Of a stretch of 64,000 nt of DNA, positions 56,446-64,000 are shown in pieces. Origin of the DNA: Sthenelais limicola (Eukaryota; Annelida; Polychaeta; Phyllodocida; Sigalionidae); NCBI GenBank assembly GCA_942159475.1, contig OW804096.1:13627871-13691870 (forward strand). Reading direction: 5' to 3'. Position 1 is the stretch's first letter; each line of letters opens with the position of its first letter. The notes below the pieces were generated by a model, which saw only the letters and a program-made list of their open reading frames with translations, searched no databases and was not told the origin of the DNA. Both the position numbers and the translations under genes were made by a program.

Positions 56446-57014
56446 TTTATTTTTAAAAGAAATTTTATTGAGCTGGTTTCGATGTTTACATTGATATTCT
56501 CACAGACTCATGAAATTATACAAAAAGTTGCATTAATCATCGAGAACATTTAGGTTTTATATTTTAAATACATTTAGAGTTTTAATAATTCGATTACCGA
56601 CGCTAGCCAGCTTATATGTACTGACATTTGATATTGTCGGTTTAAGACATCAATGGAACCAATAGTCCATAATCCAGATAATATTTACACAATTATTTTT
56701 GAGTTTATCTTTTGGTCAACTCCTCACATTGTACAAGATAATGAAATACACATATTCAGTACGATTATTAAAAACAACATGTTTTAACGCCTCGATCTAT
56801 AGCCCTGTTGGGCCAGCGGTGCACGTGGTGCGAAGGAACGCCCTCCAAGATGTCATCCATCGCGCGCTCAGCGACAGAGCGCGATCTCATTCAGCTCTCA
56901 GCGCTTTTATATGTTGTGATTAAAATTTATCTCATCATATCTATGCTGGATAATGTCAAGCATCCCCTCCGCCATTCATCATTGCAAGGGTGTGCCTCCC
57001 ATTGCTATGCATGT
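56446..57014. other. No gene supported
   Basis: A GC-richer patch (56,800-56,900) includes GCGCGCTC and gives two overlapping frames of 70-74 codons without recognised residues. Confidence 0.35.
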
Positions 57015-57250
57015 GGGTGAAATCGCCCGAAAATGTACAATTCGTCTTTACCAATCCTCTCAAATAACCCAAATTTAATACATAAATCAGACTCAAAATA
57101 CAGTTCAACCTAACCAAACACATTGCTAGAATCAATGCAATGCCGAATATACTCGGATTTAGCAAGTATTGACCAAATTGCAGCTTATTTTAGCAGATTT
57201 TACTAAATGTGTACAACCTGCCAATTGTACATTTTCTGAAAATCGAACCC
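57015..57250 (-). mobile_element. Family A MITE, variant left end (A1)
   Basis: GGGTGAAATCGCCCGAAAAT ... TTTTCTGAAAATCGAACCC; flanks ATGT and ATGA. Confidence 0.9.
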
Positions 57251-58485
57251 ATGAGTTTCTTACTTCACGACTCATCGCAGTTGACGGTGCATTGGGAAAG
57301 CAAAAAAAATGGCCATAACTGTCATAACATTTCTTTTTTAAAATATTTATTCAATTATTTTTTTGTTTCTCCTGATAAAGAAACCTCCATGATTGTTAAT
57401 CATTGCTTGATGCTTCATTCTCTCCTTCACACTCTAATTTCTCCCTGCCTTGTTTTTATCTTATTTCTTTCTTTTTCTCGCCCCAAGTGTTATATCATTT
57501 ATTGTAAGAATGATGTCTTGCATCTGGTGGAGGAGTAGGGTGAACAATACCATGGAGAAGATGGATGGGGTGCGTGTATTATTGCACCCCGCTCCTTATA
57601 CTATTTGAATGTAAGGCATAAGGTATTTTGTCATCTTCCCAACAATGGAATCAGTCTCCCTGCGTTTAGCGGGTCGCAATGCAACAGATTTGTTGGAGCC
57701 CTGCTGCTTTATTGCATCGGCCATGATAGATCACCTCTCTGTCTGTGTCTCCACCCCCACCCGCCATCTCTAACTCACTCCCCACACACACCACACACAC
57801 TTAAACCACCCAACACCCCTAACCCACCCCACTACTGCATGAAACAATGCTCAACTGCAAGCTGATTGTGCAGAATATTAAGTTTTGTCAGCATTGTTTC
57901 GAGGGACATGGTTTGTGTGTATATTTGTTATTTCATTTTATAAGAAGGTGTAAGAAAAATGAAGAAAATATAAAAAAAACTATAAAATAATAAGGGATTC
58001 GGTTTAATCATCATGTTAGAAGTGTATACACCAAGACAGGATAGAAACTGAATAAAACCTTTTAAAAAAAGGTTTTGTCAGCAACACTGATTTTTAAGAA
58101 CAAGGTCGAGTGTTTAGTCATTTTGAAACTGGATCTGAAGATCAAACTGTAATTGTTAATAACGTGTAATAAAAGGAGTTGTTAGGGCTCCACTGAACCT
58201 CAACAAGGTCAACCTCCGACCGAAAAATCTTCTCAAAATCGGTTCTCTGTTAAAATTAACAGAATTATATTTCAACATCAGAAATGATGATTTTTATCCC
58301 GTTGCCAGTGCAATCCTATACTAGAAACTCCCAGCTAACCCGCCCCCCTCCCCGCCCCCACCCCAGACCCGACACCTCCCTCCTACACCCACCGCATCAT
58401 GCCTTCAAAATAATCGCCCGAACCGAAAATGTCCTCGCCCGAACATGCTCCGTAAGGACGTCGGACCTGGGGATGAATGGATTGG
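57251..58485. other. No gene supported; CA-rich and A-rich patches
   Basis: (CA)n-like stretch at 57,780-57,805; A-rich tail-like sequence ending ACTGAATAAAACCTTTTAAA at about 58,045-58,070 resembles the 3' end of the LINE at 20.49 kb and may be a retrotransposon relic; C-rich block at 58,340-58,395. Confidence 0.4.
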
Positions 58486-58635
58486 GAATCAAGCGTTTGC
58501 AATATTTTTTGGTGGACAATTACTAGTAAAGTAGCTGAATATACTCCATAAGATGACCTTAAAAATGCAAAGATATATTCAATTCACATTCTTGAAATTT
58601 GTAACATGTATTCAGGCTACTAACCGCAAATAACC
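58486..58635 (-). mobile_element. Family C fragment running into the gap
   Basis: From about GTTTGCAATATTTTTTGGTG through AAGTAGCTGAATATACTCCA to the Ns. Confidence 0.75.
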
Positions 58636-58835
58636 NNNNNNNNNNNNNNNNNNNNNNNNNNNNNNNNNNNNNNNNNNNNNNNNNNNNNNNNNNNNNNNNN
58701 NNNNNNNNNNNNNNNNNNNNNNNNNNNNNNNNNNNNNNNNNNNNNNNNNNNNNNNNNNNNNNNNNNNNNNNNNNNNNNNNNNNNNNNNNNNNNNNNNNNN
58801 NNNNNNNNNNNNNNNNNNNNNNNNNNNNNNNNNNN
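58636..58835. other. Assembly gap (200 N)
   Basis: Exactly 200 Ns, a conventional placeholder length, so the true size is unknown. It begins inside a family C element and ends two bases before a polyadenylation-like signal. Confidence 1.
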
Positions 58836-58837
58836 CC

Positions 58838-58843
58838 TTTATT
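58838..58843 (-). terminator. AATAAA polyadenylation signal (minus strand)
   Basis: Plus-strand TTTATT reads AATAAA on the minus strand, 211 bases after the stop codon of the three-exon gene model. The cleavage site 10-30 bases on would fall in the gap. Confidence 0.5.
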
Positions 58844-59009
58844 CTCTTTTTCTATCTCCAAAGCCCAAAGTTGGGAACTTGGAAGTTTTACTAAGGTAAT
58901 TCGCTTTCTTGTCCAGTGGACAAGAATTATATCTGACCTAGTGGGTTCCTAGCGCAGGCATACTTCAGTGTTAAAATTCACTGACAGTGACTCCAACACA
59001 GTACACTCT

Positions 59010-59089
59010 GTCCAGCCTCTGTAGAACCGAGACTTCAAAGAGTACCGGTATAGGCTAGCATTGGGGTTTAGGTTCTTCAGAGGCTGGAC
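59010..59089. repeat. Imperfect inverted repeat over the end of exon 3
   Basis: GTCCAGCCTCTGTAGAACC (59,010-59,028) is complementary, with one mismatch, to 59,071-59,089. It brackets the proposed stop codon and could fold in the transcript. Confidence 0.7.
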
Positions 59090-60297
59090 GGGGTGTAGTG
59101 AGCGATTCGCTACTGATACATGTTGCGGACAGGGACGCGGGGACTGAGTACCGATTGCGGTTGCGAGACGGGAATAACTGATTGATGTTTGTGAGGTGCC
59201 TGTCAAGTTTGTTTTGGAGGTCTGTCTGAGCCAAAGCAGCAAATCGCCCCCCCCCCCAACTCCCCCCCCCCCCCTCCCACACACACACATGCTACCATGG
59301 TAAAGAAGTTGCCAGGTTCTCGGCAAAATGTGGCCGATAGGAGTGGGACGATAAGATCATAGAGTATGTAACATCAAACAGGCTGTACCTCCCGAGCCAA
59401 ATTATGTAATTAGATAAGAGAGGTTAGTCCTCAGATTAAAACACTTCCAACTGCCTTTTAAGTGTTGTGAGTATTCCACTTGTTGAGGTACATTTCGATA
59501 ACAAATCAACATTTTAAAAGACAAGTCCTGATCACAAAATGGAGGAGAAATTTATATGTAGCGAAATGTTTAAAGTTGCTTACCTTTACCTTTCTGTTTT
59601 GCGTCGGTTTTTCCTTTCTTAACTTTCTCGACTTTGGACGCTCTCTCATTGCTAGATGATCGTGAACGACGAGACCGATTTTTTTTGTTATGTTTGGCTG
59701 GTGATGGGGATAGAGAGGACGAAGTATCTCTCTGCTGACTTTCCCTATGCTGCTTGTTTTTTCTCTTCCTAGATGTTTGTGGCGATTGGTTGACATGACG
59801 GTCCCTTTTGTTGTTCCGAGTCTTGTAGGTTACAGATTTCCTGCCCGACTGATAACAAAAGAGCCACAATAGAAACTGGTCAACTTTTATTCTATAACTT
59901 ACGATAGTTGTAATAGAACTATAAATGTATGAACAGTCAACGAAATCACTACATATATGTGGTTGTCAAGAGAGATAAAAGATTGCTAATATTAAATTCT
60001 GGTTGTCCGCCTCACTGGCAATAACACTTATTAACCTGGACACTTTTGTTACAACCATGAACATTATAAAATCCCAACATCTAGGGCTCTTGATGGGGGC
60101 ATGGGGGGGGGGGGGGAGGGTGTGTCCTGTGTCGAATTGTCTCACTAAGGATGAGCATTTGTCCATTGTCCCCAGAATCACATGTTGATATGTCGCTCTA
60201 AGAAAGGGTCTATGTCGTTTGTCGATAGTCTACTGTCGATCATAAGAAATGGCCATCTAACAATGAGACATGCATTAATATTCAATGAACTTACCAT
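59055..60297 (-). CDS. Three-exon gene: small Lys/Arg/Ser-rich basic protein, 144 aa (model)
   Basis: Model: exon 1 codes only ATG at 60,297-60,295, with the donor GTAAGT directly after. Exon 2 is 59,848-59,584 (88 codons plus 1 base), between acceptor TTTTGTTATCAG and donor GTAAGC. Exon 3 is 59,221-59,055, after acceptor GGCTCAGACAG, ending in TAG. Phases agree (0, then 1) and the joined frame is 435 bases without an internal stop. Residues 2-90 are polar and basic with RKRKNK, SLSPSP and RSRRSRSSS clusters, as in disordered nuclear or RNA-binding SR-like proteins; residues 90-144 (from DLQNKLDRHL) are less basic and include INQLFPSRNRNRY. I do not recognise the family. Introns are 446 and 362 bases; intron 2 holds long C runs on plus. 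Upstream lie ETS-like and CCAAT motifs, downstream an AATAAA. Alternative: exon 2 could splice to an exon in the gap. Confidence 0.5.
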
Positions 60298-60470
60298 TTT
60301 GGGGTAATCTTCCTGCTGTTCTCAGCCTGGAGTTATGTGAGTTGTTTTCCTAAGATGTACCTAACTCCTTCCGGTTTTGTTCCGTGAGACACTCTGCCCC
60401 TTCAAGAGCACTCCCCGGAGATTCATGAATAATTAATCAGGGTCACCATCCAATCACTGACTCCCCTCCT
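60295..60470 (-). promoter_or_regulatory. Candidate 5' UTR and promoter of the three-exon gene
   Basis: Upstream of the ATG on the minus strand are CCGGAAG (60,374-60,368; ETS-type motif) and ATTGG (60,454-60,450; CCAAT box complement), with no TATA box. Such motif pairs are common at broadly expressed animal promoters (established knowledge); the start site is not determined. ATG context is CCAAAATGG once the intron base is included. Confidence 0.35.
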
Positions 60471-60548
60471 GCCCCCCCCCCCCCCCCCGAGTTGATCCAG
60501 TAGCCGTTGCACGGGACACCAAGGGGCCAGCCTTTCTTCTTTCTAATA

Positions 60549-60755
60549 GGGGACTTGCATTTTTATTTGTGATTTGGTCGTTGTGATTTGGATTTGTAAT
60601 AGGAATTGAATTGAAGGCAAGCTCATGGCGAATTACAAATAGGTCAACGATCATTATGCTATGATGACAATATCATAGTCGCAGTAAAATATGGCATATT
60701 ATTAGAGATGAGTCAATAGCAATGGTGATTTTGGTTGCGCAACATGCAAGTCCCC
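60549..60755. mobile_element. TIR element with family B ends but unrelated interior
   Basis: TA-flanked GGGGACTTGCAT ... ATGCAAGTCCCC, 207 bp, while the interior (GATTTGGTCGTTGTGATTTG ...) shows no similarity to family B copies. Confidence 0.8.
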
Positions 60756-60845
60756 TATCACCCTGTATTTGTTCGCACTCGCACTGGCTACTTCTCGCAC
60801 TGGCTACTGACAGTATGCACTGTGGACACAGAGGGTTGTCCAACG

Positions 60846-60962
60846 TTGTGGCCCGGGATCATTGGGCCGGGATTATTGGGCCCCGGCCTTGGACGTTTGG
60901 GCTCAAGCTAAAAGACGGTTGGGCCCCGCTGGGCCTTGGACATTTGGGCCCCGGCTTTTGCA
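60846..60962 (+). repeat. Degenerate TTGGGCC-rich repeat
   Basis: ATTGGGCC, TTGGGCCCCGG, CTTGGACGTTTGGGC, CTTGGACATTTGGGCC recur irregularly six or seven times. The frame at 60722-60970 reads them and is not recognised. Confidence 0.65.
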
Positions 60963-60970
60963 CAGTGTAA

Positions 60971-62190
60971 TGTTGCACTAAATTGTACTAATTACACTAA
61001 ATTATAATGAATTGCGGCAATTGGAATGGTCTCTGATCCAAAATGATTGTAAACAAATACGAAAATAGTTATTGGGATCTGGTCGGTGGGCAATGAAGCT
61101 TTTTATAAGGGAAACATGCTTAAGTACTGTGGACATCCTTAGTAATCCTTTTAATCATTGATGTATACCCACCTCAGCCGAAATTACCTCAGCCGAATTA
61201 AACAACATAACCCAGGTGTACTTTGTCTTTCTCCTCGAACCTTTGTTTGTCTTTCAAGCGTTTTAATCAAACAAGTTCCTGGCCTATTTAAAATATTGCT
61301 GTCAGTGTGCTCATTTACATTTTACTTTTTTAATGAAAAAGTTCAGATGGACATATCTTCTATTGATAAGGAATTCAGATTTCCATCAATAATCTGCAAA
61401 ATGGCATATCTGATATACTGTTTATTAGGTAAGTAGGTTTAACATTTCAAACGTTTTAGTCATTTAGTCAGGCTTCCAAAATGTAGGTTTGTTTGAAGTT
61501 TAGTTGCTTGACCAATAAGACAGATTTTTTAACAACTTTACAAAGTGATCGGTACGGTACGGCCGGAATAAAACCTAAAATTTCTAAATTATAAATGCTT
61601 TAGGGCTTGATTTCCAAACCCTCCAAAAAGCCGGAGAAAAGCAGCTTTTAAAGGGTTCAAATCTGGAGGCCCGAGATGGTAGTTTTAGGACCGCCAAAAG
61701 TCGGAGCCTCTCTCTACCGGCCTTTACATCCTCCTTATTCTCCCCTCCTTTCTTCCACCCTCCTCTCCCCCCCCCCCCACTATACCTATAACAAAAAGGC
61801 CCATAAATGGCACCAAAATATATCAAATGATATCCTGGTTTCTACACCACTTCTAAAGGTATATTATGGTATACACCTTTACTAACCCTATACGGTCCTA
61901 TAATAACATCACAATATCGTTCTGTTGAGATATGAAGATATTCCAATATTAAAATCTTAGGATGATGTACATGCATGGGAGGATGCATGGGAGGATGTCC
62001 CCACTATTGCTAGTTTAACTGTTATTTGTCATCACATATTCTGAATGCATTCTCTGCTATTACAACAAAAATAGGACTAATAGGACTGAATTCACCATTA
62101 TACTGCAGCTGTTATTTATGAGCACCAAAACAGGTGTGGATAAAACCCTCGCAGCATATATGTTAGGACATCTTATAGTCAAACATGGCT
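60971..62190. other. No gene firmly supported
   Basis: An open frame at 61,158-61,436 ends at TTAGGTAAGT, a donor-like site, but no matching upstream exon or recognised residues were found. C/T-rich patch at 61,735-61,780. Confidence 0.3.
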
Positions 62191-62202
62191 GTTAAAAAAG
62201 CG

Positions 62203-62274
62203 GCCGGGACTGGGATTCGAACCCATGTCACCAACACAATCTTATCATTGTTAACACTGATATAGCTATAGGAT
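62203..62274 (-). pseudogene. tRNA-like sequence (tRNA relic or SINE head)
   Basis: On the minus strand: TAGCTATATCAGTGTTAA (A-box-like), ACAAT-GATAAG-ATTGT (anticodon stem with a 6-nt loop, one short), TGGGTTCGAATCCCA (perfect B box and T-loop), AGTCCCGGCCGC, then TTTTTT, a Pol III terminator. A matching 5' acceptor strand is missing. It is either a decayed tRNA or the head of a tRNA-derived SINE; no SINE body was recognised. Confidence 0.5.
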
Positions 62275-62589
62275 AGGTATAACCCATGATACCTGTCACC
62301 ATGAAAACCTATTTATTGTACAAATCTTTTTTTCAAGTATTGTATAAGAGCAATTCCACCAAAAGTGTGACATTTGGGTTGAAAAACAACACCTCATCCT
62401 GACATTATTTTCTGCAGAATTTTTGGATACAGGGGAGAAAAATCATCTAGTGGCCAACGAAATCCTTATTTCAGTACCAGCACCTCTTTAAAAAAACGAA
62501 TGTTTCATATCCAAACCACCGTTTAAAAAATATTAACCAGTAATTTCGGGGGGAAAATCATTATTCATACATTTTTTGCCCTGTTACTA

Positions 62590-62870
62590 ATAGTCCAACT
62601 TTTCTCTCCCTCTCCCTCATCTCTCTTGCCCTCCCCCATCCCCTCTCCCCGTCCCTCCCCTCCAGCTTTGCTGCCCCCTCCCCCTTCCCTCCCCCTTCCT
62701 CCCACCCCCACCACACACACATACCTATCTATATATAGTTTGTCCCATGATTATACTCTTTCTCCTCTCCCTCCCACCTGCTTCACTCTCTCTTTCCCCC
62801 TCTCTCACTCTCTTTCTGTCATGTACCACCACCGCCCTCTCCCGTTCTCCCCCCCCCCCCCACTCTCCAC
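62590..62870. repeat. C/T-rich polypyrimidine tract
   Basis: CCCTCCCC and TCTCTC words with a 12-C run near 62,850; frames across it are compositional. Confidence 0.8.
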
Positions 62871-62924
62871 CTCTAAAACAAAAAGAGTACTGTCAACATA
62901 TTAATGTTCACGACGTATTTAGTT

Positions 62925-63112
62925 TCGCTATTTTCGCGCACCCCACCATTGTGGGCGAAAATAAATCCTGCGTGGCGTGAAAGGTATAATTATTGCATAA
63001 ACAAGGTGTGGGACTTCCTTGCTGCGTGAATTTAAATCCGCGCGAAAAGGTGTCAAAGTACGTTGTGCGCGAAAGTACGTTGTGCGCGAAAATTTATCTG
63101 CGCGAAAAGAAA
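62925..63112. repeat. GCGCGAAA-rich repeat
   Basis: TTTTCGCGCACCC, GGGCGAAAATAAATCCTGCG, TTTAAATCCGCGCGAAAAGG, twice GTACGTTGTGCGCGAAA, then ATTTATCTGCGCGAAAAG. The word GCGAAA(A) occurs on both strands. Likely a transposon relic; ends not resolved. Confidence 0.6.
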
Positions 63113-64000
63113 TACATTTACAGTAACTTGTACATTACAGAGACGCTGTATGCTTTAGAAGGTGTATAATGATATGTTCTCCCCTCTACACCCTCATAAG
63201 TCACTCGCAAGGAGTTAGAGCTAGTTAGTAAGACACTGCTAAGAGGCCTCTAAGATTCTATTCTGCAATGCACAATCCTGTGAAAGCCATCATAGTCGTA
63301 ACTTTAAGAGCAAGTTATGAGTCCTGTAAGACACAATCTTGTCGAATATAGGAAGACATTATTTAAGCATACATCTAGGATAAATTTAAGCCATTTTAAC
63401 ATTACATTTAACAATATCGATTATAGTAACATTTAACTTCATCATACGTGCATAACTATATAATACACATATGGTTCCATCTGGTGGCAGTCTTGGTAAT
63501 CAATCTAACCTACTACCAGTATGTGTGCATGATATACATACAATTATTTAACATAGCAATCACTTATAAATTCGGCACGTTAATGAGGTATACATAGTAC
63601 ATAAAGGTGTGTGTAGGTGTGTAGTTGTGTGTGTGTTTTAAGAGCATCCAAATACTGATCTTCCTTAATGCTTGATATCAATGTATGAGTCATTCTCTCA
63701 AACGGACAGCCATTGATTTTAGGAGGTCAAAACGAACAAATTCATTGATTATTAGTTACTGTTACGATAAATTGTATTTTATAATTCACTATATATAACA
63801 TTACATATAGTGAAATATAGAACTCTACAATGGAAGTTAATGCACAAGCAATAGGCAAAAGGCAATGTGTTTAATATGGATATTAATATGCAACATGAAA
63901 CATAAAAAAATACACAACCATACCTTTCAATACTTTCGACAGGACAAGACTTATGACTACTTATGAAAAAAGTTATGACTGAAAGTTGTCACGGTGACAA
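63113..64000. other. No feature recognised
   Basis: AT-rich, with a short (GT)n-like run at 63,606-63,637. Nothing coding. Confidence 0.4.

Noticed and set aside
58949..59326. 125-codon minus-strand frame with Gly-rich start
   Set aside because: It overlaps exon 3 of the gene model in another frame and begins in a C/CA-rich simple stretch.
61344..61429. Possible exon MDISSIDKEF... between AAAGTTCAG and GTAAGT
   Set aside because: The donor is good but the acceptor tract is only moderate, no partner exon was found on either side and the residues are not recognised.
61655..61680. GGGTTCAAATC as a second tRNA B box
   Set aside because: No A box, stems or Pol III terminator at the right distance.

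Overview
The window looks like intergenic, repeat-saturated DNA from a metazoan nuclear genome. It is AT-rich, and candidate coding exons have GT..AG introns. There is a 200-base assembly gap, a 5'-truncated LINE tail and many short non-autonomous DNA transposons. There are no bacterial features: no operons, ribosome binding sites, rRNA or CRISPR. The taxon cannot be named from this sequence; a marine invertebrate is my guess.

The dominant component is one short inverted-repeat element, here 'family A': about 220-260 bp, ends GGGTCAGATTTTCAGAAAAT and its complement. I count 36 near-complete copies and at least 8 fragments, roughly one per 1.5 kb, in both orientations. Most are flanked by 4-bp target duplications (ATAT, ACAT, ATGT, AGAT, ATCA, ACTT, TTAT, TCCT, AAAT), but three have 15-17 bp flanking duplications. 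At least five interior subfamilies (A1-A5) share the ends. Family B (ends GGGGATTTGCAT, TA target) has 7 copies, a left-end remnant and an odd relative at 60.5 kb. Family C (ends TGTGATGTGTTTCAGGAAAA, TA target) has about 12 copies. Smaller families are D (5.5 and 33.9 kb), E (motif CTTCACTTATTATCGCTCAC), F (ends around GTTGTATAA / GCAACAGGCCCC), two TTAA-flanked piggyBac-like elements, and several single foldbacks.

Tandem arrays form the second layer: CT-rich tracts (0.9, 38.1, 45.7 kb), a G-rich 28-29 bp minisatellite (6.1-7.06 kb), a 12-bp array (17.5 kb), a 95-bp satellite (21.3-22.6 kb), a 48-bp array (24.5 kb), a 37-bp array (27.1 kb), an extremely uniform 11-bp array (28.2-29.0 kb) and a 50-bp minisatellite (42.6-44.6 kb). 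Nearly all long open frames are readings through these arrays or through transposons and are not genes.

One credible gene lies on the minus strand at 58.8-60.5 kb: a three-exon model in which exon 1 ends exactly at the ATG, exon 2 codes a Lys/Arg/Ser-rich segment and exon 3 ends in a stop, giving a 144-residue basic protein, with an AATAAA signal beside the assembly gap. A LINE reverse-transcriptase C-terminal fragment (19.9-20.5 kb) and a tRNA-like relic (62.2 kb) are the only other recognisable gene-derived sequences. The region 50.4-51.5 kb is repeat-poor with a TATA-like box and is the best candidate for regulatory DNA.

A recurring pattern is that transposons sit inside older repeats (A in A, A in E, A in F, A in satellite, C split by a LINE, A split by another element) and inside one copy of local duplications, so the window records a readable insertion order.
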